Origin: Mycobacterium attenuatum
GTDB lineage: Bacteria > Actinomycetota > Actinomycetes > Mycobacteriales > Mycobacteriaceae
Length of the DNA: 39,550 bases
Reading direction: 5' to 3'
NCBI RefSeq assembly: GCF_900566085.1
Contig: NZ_UPHT01000120.1
Coordinates: 1 to 39,550, forward strand
Every line of letters begins with the position of its first letter. The first letter of the stretch is position 1. Made by a program: the position numbers and the translations under genes. The notes under the pieces were generated by a model. That model was not told the origin of the DNA and ran no database searches. It saw nothing but the letters and a program-made list of their open reading frames with translations. Shown piece after piece: positions 1 through 7,396 of the stretch.

Positions 1-89
1 TCATCACCGGCACCAAACCAGCACACGACACGAGATTGTCATCATCGAACACCGCCGACGAGGGCGCGAACCTGTGACACACTCTCACC

Positions 90-160
90 GAAAGTGCCTT
101 TCTTGAGCTGGACGATTGTTGTCTGGAAACTCCAATCATCCCAGGTCAAAAGGCACTTTC
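90..160. repeat. Long imperfect inverted repeat (hairpin), possible IS-end debris
   Basis: Positions 90-101 (GAAAGTGCCTTT) are the exact reverse complement of 149-160 (AAAGGCACTTTC). The pairing continues imperfectly inward to GATTG (114-118) against CAATC (133-137), giving a stem of about 28 bp around a 14-nt loop. No U-tract follows, so an ordinary intrinsic terminator is unlikely. From memory this type of sequence accompanies mycobacterial IS1380-family elements, but no transposase is readable in the bases before it. Reading frame 1 is open from base 1 to the stop at 232-234 without any recognisable domain. Identity as insertion-sequence debris is inference. Confidence 0.5.
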
Positions 161-238
161 CTCATCTCGACACCCGAAACGAACCCAATCCATCCGTGGA
201 TCGAGGTTTAGAGACATGGCCGATATACCGGTAATCGC

Positions 239-556
239 TTGACACCAACTGTTGCCGGCACCGGGCGCGTACCGGGCATTGGGAGCGCGGCCGGGCTGGT
301 ATGGGTGGTGCTGGTGGACAAGCGTCAGCTCGCGGTGCTGCTGCTAGAGAACGAGGTACCGGCCGCTTCCGCGACAGACACGTTGGATGCGCGCGGTGAT
401 ATCGACTACGAAAACCAGCCGGTCGACGCAGTGGAGCGGCTATGTCGGCGTTTGGCTGACCAGGCGGTGCGTCAGTGGGGTTTCATGCAGGGTCTCAAGC
501 AGAAGCTCGGACCAGGTGTCGACGTGCGAATGAAGCTAGTGGAGTGGAACCGGTGA
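239..556 (+). CDS. Hypothetical protein, about 105 aa
   Basis: This is an open frame from a TTG at 239 to a TGA at 554-556. No domain is recognised. The C-terminal two thirds is charged and probably helical (residues 50-95, with motifs such as AVERLCRRLADQAV and WGFMQGL), which looks more protein-like than the glycine/valine-rich start. The true start may be further in, because no convincing ribosome binding site precedes the TTG and an in-frame stop lies at 209-211. It sits between the hairpin at 90-160 and the integrase promoter, so it could be the leftmost gene of the prophage or flanking DNA. It could also be a truncated relic. Confidence 0.4.
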   Translation: MTPTVAGTGRVPGIGSAAGLVWVVLVDKRQLAVLLLENEVPAASATDTLDARGDIDYENQPVDAVERLCRRLADQAVRQWGFMQGLKQKLGPGVDVRMKLVEWNR

Positions 557-634
557 GCGTTAATGCCCAACCTGTGGGGGGTAGCTACGGATTTGCGTCA
601 AATCTCAAGTGCTACTGCCGAACTCATTACCTGT

Positions 635-661
635 TGGCTAGATGACCTACAATAGTGGTTT
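635..661 (+). promoter_or_regulatory. Integrase promoter with operator-like motif; leaderless start
   Basis: TACAAT at 648-653 is a perfect mycobacterial -10 hexamer, and its last base is 8 nt before the integrase ATG at 662. No Shine-Dalgarno sequence lies between, so the transcript is probably leaderless. Overlapping the -10 on its upstream side is TGGCTAGATGACCTAC (635-650). Fourteen of its 16 bases recur on the minus strand at 10175-10190, ahead of the gene at the other end of the element. No good -35 is visible. A shared repressor site overlapping the -10 is inference. Confidence 0.55.
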
Positions 662-2029
662 ATGGCTACCGCGCTGTATCTCAGACAGTCGTTCGACCGG
701 ACCGGCGACGAAGCGGCGATTGATCGCCAACGCGCCGAATGCCGTGCCCTGGCCGAGCGCAAGGGGTGGACTGACCTGCGTGAATACGTCGACAACGACC
801 GCAGTGCGACTAACGCCAAGAAGCCGCGGCCTGCCTATCAGCAGCTACTCACGGATATGGCCGCCGGCCACGTTCAGGCCGTCGTCGCGTGGGACTTGGA
901 CCGTCTGCACCGCCGGCCCATTGAGTTGGAGACGTTCATGCCGCTGGCCGACAGCATGAACGTCAAGCTGGCGACCGTCTCGGGGGAGGTGGACCTGTCG
1001 ACGGCGCAGGGACGGCTCACCGCTCGACTAAAAGGCTCCGTAGCCGCCCACGAGGGCGAGCACAAGGCAGCCCGTCAGCGGGCCGCGGCCAAGCAGATGG
1101 CCGAGCGTGGCCTACCGAAGTGGAAATCAGCCTTCGGCTATACCGATGACCACCAACCGCACCCGGTGGAGTCTGAGCTGGTGCGCAAGGCGTACGAGAC
1201 GATTCTGGGCGGTGGTTCGCTGTCTGGGCTGGCGCGGGAATGGAACGCCCAGGGCTTCTACGGCCGCAATGGGAAGCCCTGGACCGCGAGCACGCTGGGT
1301 CTGTTCATGCGTAAGCCGCGCAACGCCGGATTGCGCGCCCACAACGATGTCATCGTGGGGCAGGGGAGCTGGCCGCCGCTGGTGGACGAATCGACCTGGC
1401 GTGCCACGCAAGCCGTTCTCAACGACCCGGCTCGCAAGCCCGGCCCCAAGACGGTGCGCAGGCATTTCTTGACCGGTGTGCTGCGCTGCGGTAAATGCGA
1501 CGACGGGGGGCGCATCGGCGGCTATCAGGGTCCGCGCGGACAGGAACGGTATCGCTGCTGGAAGTGCTTGGGGGTGGCCATCTCCAAGCCCGAGACCGAC
1601 GAATACATTCGCGGCGTCGTCGCCGAACGGCTCGCGCAACCCGACGCCAAGCAACTATTGATTGACCGCGATGCGCCCAACCTGGACCGACTCACCGGCG
1701 AAGCCAACACGCTGCGGTCGCGCATTGACGAACTAGCGGTTGCGTTCGCCGACGGCGACCTGACCGCCTCACAGGTTCGCACGGCAACACAGCGGATACA
1801 GGCCAAGCTCAGCGAAGTTGAGTCCCGAATGGCAAGCGCGTCAGCAAAACTGGTATTCGCGGATATCCCACTCGGCACCGAGCGCGTGTACGCCGCGTTC
1901 ACCCGCATGGACGTCGACCGTCAACGCGCCATCGTGAACACGATGCTGACCGCGACAGTCATGCCGGTGGGTAAACACGGCCGAGTGCCGTTCAACCCCG
2001 ACCGCATCACGATCGAGTGGCAACGATGA
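662..2029 (+). CDS. Large serine recombinase (phiRv1-type integrase)
   Basis: This 455-aa site-specific recombinase integrates and excises the element. The N-terminal resolvase domain (about 1-140) begins with the motif ALYLRQSFDR, with nucleophile Ser10, and includes the AWDLDRLHRRP and GRLTARLKGSVAAHE segments of the catalytic core and helix E. A recombinase domain follows (about 155-265), then a zinc ribbon with CGKC and CWKC pairs (about 275-305), a coiled-coil stretch (about 345-390) and a C-terminal tail reading FNPDRITIEW. Length and these motifs match my recollection of the phiRv1 integrase Rv1586c (469 aa), whose target is the REP13E12 repeat. A REP13E12-type fragment does lie at the far end of this element. 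The ATG at 662 fits the leaderless promoter at 648-653. The stop overlaps the next gene. Confidence 0.96.
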   Translation: MATALYLRQSFDRTGDEAAIDRQRAECRALAERKGWTDLREYVDNDRSATNAKKPRPAYQQLLTDMAAGHVQAVVAWDLDRLHRRPIELETFMPLADSMNVKLATVSGEVDLSTAQGRLTARLKGSVAAHEGEHKAARQRAAAKQMAERGLPKWKSAFGYTDDHQPHPVESELVRKAYETILGGGSLSGLAREWNAQGFYGRNGKPWTASTLGLFMRKPRNAGLRAHNDVIVGQGSWPPLVDESTWRATQAVLNDPARKPGPKTVRRHFLTGVLRCGKCDDGGRIGGYQGPRGQERYRCWKCLGVAISKPETDEYIRGVVAERLAQPDAKQLLIDRDAPNLDRLTGEANTLRSRIDELAVAFADGDLTASQVRTATQRIQAKLSEVESRMASASAKLVFADIPLGTERVYAAFTRMDVDRQRAIVNTMLTATVMPVGKHGRVPFNPDRITIEWQR

Positions 2030-2421
2030 GAACCAAGTCGATACGAATCAAAGTGGTTGACAGCCGAGGCCGCACGGTTGCCTATCTCGGCAAGCGCAGC
2101 TACTTCAAGGCCGGCCAACACGACTACACCGAACCGTGGGCCGCCCACGGCAGGCCGGTCAGCGAGAAGCGGCTGGCGCAAGACCTTGACACGCCTGCGC
2201 TCGACGGGCGCATGGAACCAAGTCCGTTGCTACACGGCGACAATGACCGCCGTTACCTACCCATGCCAAATGGTCTACCTCTGCGGCTCGACAAGGTGGC
2301 TCCGATGTTGGAACGCCTTGCCCTGACGCTCAGCCTAGTGGACGAATCAGGCGCGGTGCTGACAGAAGATCAGAACGCCGCGACACTCACTGTCGAGCAA
2401 TTACGGAGCTACGCGCGCTAG
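2026..2421 (+). CDS. Hypothetical phage protein, 131 aa, coupled to integrase
   Basis: Its ATG at 2026 overlaps the integrase stop in an ATGA, which decides the start over the upstream GTG at 2017 and implies translational coupling. No domain is recognised. The first 30 residues alternate charged and beta-branched residues (SIRIKVVDSRGRTVAYLGKR), suggesting a small beta-sheet. The C-terminal part contains two probable helices. Its position directly after the integrase suggests a role in integration control or immunity, but it lacks the helix-turn-helix of a typical recombination directionality factor. Such a role is inference from position only. Confidence 0.75.
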   Translation: MRTKSIRIKVVDSRGRTVAYLGKRSYFKAGQHDYTEPWAAHGRPVSEKRLAQDLDTPALDGRMEPSPLLHGDNDRRYLPMPNGLPLRLDKVAPMLERLALTLSLVDESGAVLTEDQNAATLTVEQLRSYAR

Positions 2422-2550
2422 TAGTGCTAGAGTGACTGTCAACGAGCGGGCTCCGTATCCCGTAGCCGCGCAAACCGCGCCAGCTTCTCAGAGTCGTCTC
2501 CCCAACGGGGACCAGGCGGCTCAGTCCCTCATTTCACGAGGTGAGAAGCG

Positions 2551-2865
2551 TTGTCTACCAAAACCACATGGCGGCAAACGCGCGGGAAGCTCGCGCGCCG
2601 CTCCCAGGATCTACCCGCCGGACATCCGGAACTGCAAGAGCTACGCCGTGACCTATACGCCGACCGGCTAGCCGAAACCATCAAAAAGGTTGTGGCGCAA
2701 GCCCCGCCGTTCACACCTGAGCAAGTCGCCCAACTGCGTGTGCTGCTTGAGCCGGCCCGCGCCGAGTTGACTGCATCGAGTAGTCGGAACAGCGAACCGG
2801 AAGGCCGTCAGGCCGCCGTGGCTGACCGCCTGGCCGAGCTGGGCGGCGGTGACCATGCCGCCTAA
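2551..2865 (+). CDS. Small helical phage protein, 104 aa
   Basis: A TTG start at 2551 follows a good ribosome binding site (GAGGTGAG, about 2539-2546). The 129 bp before it is untranslated and holds a short GC hairpin (CCCCAACGGGG) but no recognised gene. The protein has a basic N-terminus followed by the segment RLAETIKKVVAQAPPFTPEQ and LRVLLEP. From memory, this arrangement (a helix ending in APP-x-T-x-EQ and then a second helix) recurs in small proteins of actinobacterial prophages and integrative elements that precede the primase. Function is unknown. The spacing from the integrase pair makes it likely to head the replication operon. Confidence 0.75.
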   Translation: MSTKTTWRQTRGKLARRSQDLPAGHPELQELRRDLYADRLAETIKKVVAQAPPFTPEQVAQLRVLLEPARAELTASSSRNSEPEGRQAAVADRLAELGGGDHAA

Positions 2866-3115
2866 TGAGATAGGCCGCCCCGGCGGCACCAGGACGGCCA
2901 TATCAGCAGCTACCCCCAAGCCTACCACCGACACGTCGGCAGCGGCACACACACTGCACCGCGGCTCCCGCGTCTTGCCAGGCGACCGGCGTGTCCGCTG
3001 CACCACGAAGGGGTGCCCCTGGCGCGGTTTCTGCCCGACGCACACCGCGCGGTTCCCAAAAGGATTCGGCGGCCTCGACCGGATGATGCGCCGACCGCGG
3101 GAGCGGGCCTCATGA
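2849..3115 (+). CDS. Small hypothetical phage protein with Cys/His cluster, about 88 aa
   Basis: It overlaps the end of the preceding gene by 17 nt and the start of the primase by an ATGA at 3112-3115, so it sits in a coupled chain. It can start at GTG 2849 or ATG 2855. The N-terminal half is low in complexity (Thr, Ala, Pro), while the C-terminal half contains a compact cysteine/histidine pattern, CTTKGCPWRGFCPTH, followed by a basic tail. A small zinc-binding DNA-associated protein is possible. No family was recognised. Confidence 0.6.
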   Translation: MTMPPNEIGRPGGTRTAISAATPKPTTDTSAAAHTLHRGSRVLPGDRRVRCTTKGCPWRGFCPTHTARFPKGFGGLDRMMRRPRERAS

Positions 3116-5280
3116 TCGCCCACGACCGCATCCTGGGTGCGCTGCGCGACCGCGGCGCCAAAATCAACGCGCGCGGCAACAAGGCTCAGTGCCCGGCCCA
3201 CGAGGACGACCAGCCGTCCTTGTCGATCGGCCCGCGCCGCGACGGCAAGGGTGTCGTGATCAAGTGCCATGCAGGGTGTGACTACAAGGCCGTGCTGGCC
3301 GCTTTGGGTATGGCCCCGTGCGACCTGTTCGATGACGCCGGAATGCGCGGAGTCTACTCTGCGAAAGCGGACTACCGCTACCCCGATGGCCGCGCCGTAC
3401 ATCGCAAGCCCGACAAAAGCTTTCCCCAGTCTGGAAAAACGGACGGCAACAGCCTGTTCCGCGTGGATTTTGGTGACGCCACAACTGTTTTCGTCGCCGA
3501 AGGCGAAAAGGATGTGCTCGCAATCGAATCGGTCGGCGGCGCGGCCACCTGCCCAGCGATGGGCGCGGGCAAGGCCGGCAAGTTCGACTGGGAACCGTTG
3601 CGCGGCAAGACCGCAATCATCATCGCCGACAAGGATGAGCCGGGCCGTAAGCACGCCGAGCAGGTTGCTGGGCTGCTACAGGGCATCGCCAGCTCGATAC
3701 GTATCGTCGAAGCCGCCGCCGGCAAGGATGCCGCTGACCATATCGCCGCGGGGTATGGGCTCGACGAGCTGGTGGACGTGACGGCACCGGCCACCGACGC
3801 GCGGCAAAACGTCCAACACGTCGACCGCATCAACGAACCAGTCAGCAAACGAAAAGCGGCCGAAAAACCCGACCCGACATCACACCCCGCCCGGCGCCCA
3901 CGGATAACCTGGGCAAACACAATCGACCCGGAACCGGTCATTTGGGTTTGGCGAGGCGGCCTCGAAGATTCCACCGAAGATCTAAAACACAGAATCTTGG
4001 AATCTTCGGAATCTTCGAGCGAAGATTCCGGACGCATCGCAGCCGGAACCCTCACCGTCGCAGCAGGACGAGAAGGAGTCGGCAAATCATGCTGGCTCGC
4101 CGAAATGGGTGCGCGGATCTCCACCGGCCGACTCCCCGGCGCCTGGTATGGCAAACCCGGAAACATCCTCTGCGCCGCAGTCGAAGACTCCTGGAAACAC
4201 ACCATCGTCCCGCGCTACATAGCGGCCGGCGCAGACCTCAACCGCATCGGTCGACTCGACGTCACCACCGACGCCGACGCAACAATGGCGCTCAGCCTGC
4301 CCGTCGACAACAGCCTCCTCGAACAGGCCATCGTCGACAACCACGTCGCCGCGGTCCTCCTCGACCCCCTGCTGTCGATGGTCAGCGATCGCATCGACAC
4401 CCACCGCGAACGCGACGTCCGCGCAGCACTCGACCCCCTCGCCGGCATCGCCGAACGCACCGGCGCCATCATCATCGGCCTCGCCCACTTCACCAAACAA
4501 GGCAGCTCCGACGTGGCCGCCCGGATCACCGGGGCGGGCGCCTTCAAAAACGTGCCCCGAGCAATATTCGGATTTGAACGCGACCCAGACACCGGCGACT
4601 GCGTCCTCACCCAAGTCAAAAACAGCCTCGGCCGATACGATCTGCCCTCCCTCCGCTACCGCATCGACGGCGCCGCTGTCGACACCGCGAAAGGGACGAC
4701 CTACACGGGCCGCTATGTGCACCTAGGGCTCTCGGACAAATCCGTCGCCGAAATCCTCGACGCTCACCGAGGCGGCCACACCGACGACTGCGGGACGGAC
4801 GGCCTCACACCCGCTCAACGTTTCATCATCAGCTACCTCAGCTCACACGGCGACGAGAACGCAGAAGTAGCCAGCTCCGAAGTCATCGCCGCCGCCCAGC
4901 CAACGTTCACCGAACAAGACCTCATCAAGGCGCGCAACCGAATCAAGGACCGCGTCACCACACGCAAGGCGGGCATGGGACGCGGCTGGCTATGGTCACT
5001 AGTCCCAAAACCCGAAGATTCCAGCGGTTTTCGTAGCCACACCGCCTCTGACCTCGAAGATTCCGAAGATTCCAAATATCACACTCTTAGAACCTTCACG
5101 GAATCTTCGAGGGAAGCAGTGTGCAGCGACTGCCAAACCGCCCTCGAACTCCCCGCCTCGATAGAGCGCGGACTGTGCGCCGAGTGCCGACTTGGCCGAG
5201 CGCCCGACCCACGCCGCCCAGGCTGCGTCTGCGCCAACTCACCGCAGCCGTGCCTGTGGTGCCAGCAGGCCGCATCATGA
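3112..5280 (+). CDS. Primase-helicase (CHC2 zinc finger, TOPRIM, RecA-fold ATPase)
   Basis: This 722-aa replication protein of the element starts at ATG 3112, coupled to the upstream stop; the longer open frame from 3013 is not needed. A CHC2-type zinc finger covers residues 27-56 (CPAH, then KCHAGC). A TOPRIM domain follows at about 120-220 (VAEGEKD, IIIADKDEPG). A RecA/DnaB-like ATPase has Walker A GREGVGKS at 319-326, a Walker B-like strand VAAVLLDPLLS near 415-425, and LAHFTKQ near 460. The C-terminus carries CSDC, CAEC and CLWC pairs, probably another zinc module. Two Ser/Glu/Asp-rich segments (about 285-307 and 635-666) are encoded by perfect 9-bp repeats and bracket the ATPase. The gene lies in the same position as Rv1582c in phiRv1. 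Confidence 0.92.
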   Translation: MIAHDRILGALRDRGAKINARGNKAQCPAHEDDQPSLSIGPRRDGKGVVIKCHAGCDYKAVLAALGMAPCDLFDDAGMRGVYSAKADYRYPDGRAVHRKPDKSFPQSGKTDGNSLFRVDFGDATTVFVAEGEKDVLAIESVGGAATCPAMGAGKAGKFDWEPLRGKTAIIIADKDEPGRKHAEQVAGLLQGIASSIRIVEAAAGKDAADHIAAGYGLDELVDVTAPATDARQNVQHVDRINEPVSKRKAAEKPDPTSHPARRPRITWANTIDPEPVIWVWRGGLEDSTEDLKHRILESSESSSEDSGRIAAGTLTVAAGREGVGKSCWLAEMGARISTGRLPGAWYGKPGNILCAAVEDSWKHTIVPRYIAAGADLNRIGRLDVTTDADATMALSLPVDNSLLEQAIVDNHVAAVLLDPLLSMVSDRIDTHRERDVRAALDPLAGIAERTGAIIIGLAHFTKQGSSDVAARITGAGAFKNVPRAIFGFERDPDTGDCVLTQVKNSLGRYDLPSLRYRIDGAAVDTAKGTTYTGRYVHLGLSDKSVAEILDAHRGGHTDDCGTDGLTPAQRFIISYLSSHGDENAEVASSEVIAAAQPTFTEQDLIKARNRIKDRVTTRKAGMGRGWLWSLVPKPEDSSGFRSHTASDLEDSEDSKYHTLRTFTESSREAVCSDCQTALELPASIERGLCAECRLGRAPDPRRPGCVCANSPQPCLWCQQAAS
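3964..4029. repeat. GAAGATTCC repeat cluster 1 (inside primase-helicase gene)
   Basis: GAAGATTCC occurs at 3964-3972 and 4021-4029, and its reverse complement GGAATCTTC occurs in perfect tandem at 3999-4007 and 4008-4016. Near copies lie between them (CGAAGATC at 3975-3982, GAATCTTGG at 3992-4000). All copies are in frame and read EDS or ESS. The tandem pair faces the last copy across 4 bp, which creates an inverted repeat. Confidence 0.9.
5014..5108. repeat. GAAGATTCC repeat cluster 2 (inside primase-helicase gene)
   Basis: The same 9-mer recurs perfectly at 5014-5022 and in tandem at 5056-5064 and 5065-5073, with an inverted copy at 5100-5108. All are in frame, reading EDS or ESS. The cluster lies about 1 kb downstream of cluster 1, on the other side of the ATPase domain. 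Confidence 0.9.
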
Positions 5281-5465
5281 CCACGACCGCCCGAAAGCTG
5301 CGAGCACTGCCACCTGACCGGCTCAGCAACCACGGTCGTAGGCGCCGTGGTTGCCCCATGACCGCCGCTGACGCCCCGCCGCCGACCGACGCCCAATGGC
5401 GCGCCATCCCAGGCTTCCGCGGCCTCAACGAGGTAACCCGCAGTGTCACCGGCGGCACCCGGTGA
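5277..5465 (+). CDS. Small hypothetical phage protein, 62 aa
   Basis: An ATG at 5277 overlaps the primase stop in an ATGA, so this short frame is likely translated by coupling. The protein is basic in its first half (RRRRG near residues 21-25) and ends with the segment QWRAIPGFRGLNEVTRS. No domain is recognised. The frame is also open upstream inside the primase gene, but the overlap supports this start. An alternative ATG lies at residue 28. Confidence 0.55.
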   Translation: MTTTARKLRALPPDRLSNHGRRRRGCPMTAADAPPPTDAQWRAIPGFRGLNEVTRSVTGGTR

Positions 5466-5719
5466 CCGGCCCCTACCTTCCACGCCGGTGCCCTGATTGT
5501 CAGCAGCCGCCCGAGCCGGGCAACCGGCGCTGCAAAGAGTGCGCCGCCCCGTGGCTCTTGACGGACCACGCGCAGGCCGGCCGGGAGCGCCGTGCCGAAC
5601 GCTACCGCTGTGGCGTGTGCACCGATTGCGGGCAGCGCCCCCATTCAGCCGGTAGGCCGCGCTGCGACACCTGCCACACCGAACTCCTGCGGCTACGGGC
5701 GCAGGGGTGGGCGCTATGA
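5462..5719 (+). CDS. Small zinc-ribbon phage protein, 85 aa
   Basis: A GTG at 5462 overlaps the preceding stop (GTGA). The protein carries three evenly spaced cysteine groups: CPDC then CKEC near the N-terminus, CGVC/CTDC in the middle, and CDTC near the C-terminus. This fits two small zinc ribbons. Such proteins are common between the replication and packaging genes of actinophages and probably bind nucleic acid, but no specific function is known. Confidence 0.7.
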   Translation: MTGPYLPRRCPDCQQPPEPGNRRCKECAAPWLLTDHAQAGRERRAERYRCGVCTDCGQRPHSAGRPRCDTCHTELLRLRAQGWAL

Positions 5720-5892
5720 AACGCGCCACCGTCCGCCAACGCCGCACCCTTGTCGACGGCCGCAGGTTGGTTCAGGTCGTTTGCCCGGTCTGCGACGGCC
5801 GGCACTGGCTACCCGCAGGCGACACCACAGGCCGCTGCCCAAGAAAACCGGGCATCTTCACCGTTCTCAAAACCCGAAAGGACAGCCCGTGA
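5716..5892 (+). CDS. Small zinc-binding phage protein, 58 aa
   Basis: The ATG at 5716 overlaps the previous stop (ATGA), so the fourth consecutive junction is coupled. The protein has a basic N-terminus (KRATVRQRR), then a strand VVCPVC, GRHWLPAG and TTGRCP, consistent with a single small zinc ribbon. Function is unknown. Confidence 0.65.
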   Translation: MKRATVRQRRTLVDGRRLVQVVCPVCDGRHWLPAGDTTGRCPRKPGIFTVLKTRKDSP

Positions 5893-6101
5893 CCCACCCC
5901 GAAACCTTCGACGACGACGACGACCTCACCGACGCTGAGCGCTGGCGTCTGATTGAGCTGTCCACGCTCGACGAAATCCTCGACCGCGAGCGAGAGGCCT
6001 TGGAAGCCATCGAGGCTGGTGACACGATGGGGTTCCACTGGTTCGCCGACCGCAACGAATGGCTCGAACCGCGGCTGCGGCGATACCGCAACAGGAGGTG
6101 A
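5889..6101 (+). CDS. Small acidic phage protein, 70 aa
   Basis: A GTG at 5889 overlaps the previous stop (GTGA). The N-terminus is strongly acidic (FDDDDDLTDAE) and the remainder is probably two helices (IELSTLDEILDREREALEAI). The high charge and small size could suit a DNA mimic or a partner of the neighbouring basic proteins, but that is speculation. No family was recognised. It is the last gene of the coupled chain that begins before the primase. Confidence 0.65.
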   Translation: MTHPETFDDDDDLTDAERWRLIELSTLDEILDREREALEAIEAGDTMGFHWFADRNEWLEPRLRRYRNRR

Positions 6102-6142
6102 TCAGCTTGCACTCATCGGCTGAGCGGCAAAACCGCAGGTCA

Positions 6143-6151
6143 GGGGGGGGG
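6143..6151. repeat. Run of nine G in the leader of the small terminase gene
   Basis: Nine consecutive G bases lie at 6143-6151. They follow a strong ribosome binding site (AGGAGGTGATC, 6093-6103) and a TTG at 6107 that is in frame with the terminase. The tract is therefore placed where slippage would switch an upstream start in or out of frame. It could equally be a sequencing error site. Confidence 0.6.
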
Positions 6152-6247
6152 TATTGGTCGATCGCGACCACCCTGGACCGCCTGTCCGCCGCGGTGTCTC
6201 TTCGTGTGCGCAGTCAGAAAAACCGATCCGAAATCAGGAGGTTGACC

Positions 6248-6730
6248 ATGGGCGGACGTGGTAGTGGCCGGATACCGGCACCGGCCCCGCTGAAACTGCT
6301 GCACGGCTCACGCCCCGGCCGTGACTCCGGCGGCCGGAAAGTGCCGGTGCCGCCGAAATTCGACCGGGCAGCACCGGATGCCCCCGAGTGGCTGGACGAC
6401 GAAGGCCGGGCGGAATGGGCACGCGTTGCGCCAGGTCTGGAACGACTGGACCTGTTGAAACCAGAGGACCGGGCCGCCCTGGCCGTGTACTGCGAAACCT
6501 GGTCGCGGTACGTCAAAGCCGTACAGCAATACCGGGCAGAGGGTTTGGTGCTGACCAACCCGGGATCGGGCCGGACGCACGCCAATCCGGCCGCTGCGAT
6601 CGCGCACACGGCCGCGGCGCAGATGTTGCGCTTCGCCCAAGAGTTCGGCCTGACGCCGGCCTCCGAAGCCCGGTTGGCATCGCTGCCAGTCGATTCCGGC
6701 GACGTTGACGACCCGTTTGCGGCTGGATAA
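6248..6730 (+). CDS. Phage terminase small subunit, P27 family
   Basis: This 160-aa protein should recognise packaging sites on phage DNA and recruit a large terminase. The start ATG at 6248 follows a perfect AGGAGG (6236-6241). The frame is open further upstream to a TTG at 6107 that has its own ribosome binding site. The N-terminus is glycine/arginine-rich (GGRGSGRIPAP, LKLLHGSRPGR). The helical core has PEWLDDEGRAEWARVAPGLERLDLLKPEDRAAL and a YVKAVQQYRAEGLVLTNPGSGR segment typical of P27-type small terminases. No large terminase or portal gene follows, so packaging would need a helper phage. Its neighbours (protease, capsid) match the phiRv1 order. Confidence 0.87.
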   Translation: MGGRGSGRIPAPAPLKLLHGSRPGRDSGGRKVPVPPKFDRAAPDAPEWLDDEGRAEWARVAPGLERLDLLKPEDRAALAVYCETWSRYVKAVQQYRAEGLVLTNPGSGRTHANPAAAIAHTAAAQMLRFAQEFGLTPASEARLASLPVDSGDVDDPFAAG

Positions 6731-6868
6731 GCTCGAAATGTCGCTGCACCAGTGTAGAATTGGTGGCAGCTCGGCACGTCGCCGACGCCGGGAGCCGTCA
6801 GAGGATGGCCAACCCGGACAGGCCACCCGCCACGCGAGATTCCTTCCGCATGGGCGATTGGTGACACC
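6731..6868 (+). promoter_or_regulatory. Gap before capsid genes with a possible promoter
   Basis: This 138-bp gap separates the terminase from the protease. TAGAAT at 6755-6760 fits a mycobacterial -10 and lies in the loop of a 5-bp inverted repeat (CACCA/TGGTG, 6747-6765). No clear -35 is seen. A separate promoter for the capsid module would make sense, but this is inference. Confidence 0.3.
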
Positions 6869-7396
6869 GTGAGCGCAATCCTTTATCGCACAGCCGAGCT
6901 CGAGCCCGGTAGTGGCCGGGAGTTGTTCGGCCGGGCCGTGCCTTACGACGAGGTCGCGGAGATTCACGACTTCACCGGCCAGTATCTAGAGAAGTTCGCT
7001 TTCGGCAGCTTCGCTCGCAGTATCGAACAGCGTGGTTCCAAGATCCGGCTGTTGACCGGCCACGACCACCGGCGCTTGCCGGTGGGCCGGGCAACTGAGC
7101 TGCGCGAGCAGCCCGACGGCCTGTACGCCAGCTTCGAAGTCGCGCCAACCCAGGCCGGTGACGAGCTGCTGACACTAGTCCGCGGCGGGTACGTCGGGGC
7201 CTTCAGCATCGGGTTCACACCGATCAAAGAACACTGGTCCGGCAAGGTGCTAGTCCGCACCGAGGCATCGTTGCGCGAGATCAGCGTCGTCAACGAACCC
7301 GCGTATATCGGCGCGACCATCGCCGGTACGCGGTCGGAATCCCTTGTCATTTCCCGTTCCCTGGCTCAGGCCAGGCTTGACCTATTGGAGTTCTAA
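6869..7396 (+). CDS. HK97-family prohead protease
   Basis: This 175-aa serine protease of the U35/HK97 type would mature the capsid precursor during procapsid assembly. A GTG at 6869 is the first plausible start. Family features include the N-terminal strand FGRAVPYDEVAEI, the segment FGSFARSIEQ, the histidine motif LLTGHDHRRLPVGRA (about residues 60-75) and the serine strand YVGAFSIGF (about 108-117, catalytic Ser), followed by EISVVNEPAYIGATI. The length is usual for the family. Its TAA overlaps the capsid ATG by one base, which is the standard arrangement for the protease-capsid pair. Confidence 0.92.
   Translation: MSAILYRTAELEPGSGRELFGRAVPYDEVAEIHDFTGQYLEKFAFGSFARSIEQRGSKIRLLTGHDHRRLPVGRATELREQPDGLYASFEVAPTQAGDELLTLVRGGYVGAFSIGFTPIKEHWSGKVLVRTEASLREISVVNEPAYIGATIAGTRSESLVISRSLAQARLDLLEF

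Noticed and set aside
2432..2671. 79-aa frame from GTG 2432 that would fill the gap after the integrase pair
   Set aside because: It runs 121 bp into the better supported 104-aa gene at 2551 in another frame, has no ribosome binding site and no domain. It could have been the missing excisionase, but no helix-turn-helix is visible.
2668..3654. 328-aa open frame on the minus strand opposite the primase start
   Set aside because: It overlaps the well-supported primase (CHC2/TOPRIM) and two other coupled genes, has no recognisable motif, and long antisense frames are expected in high-GC DNA.
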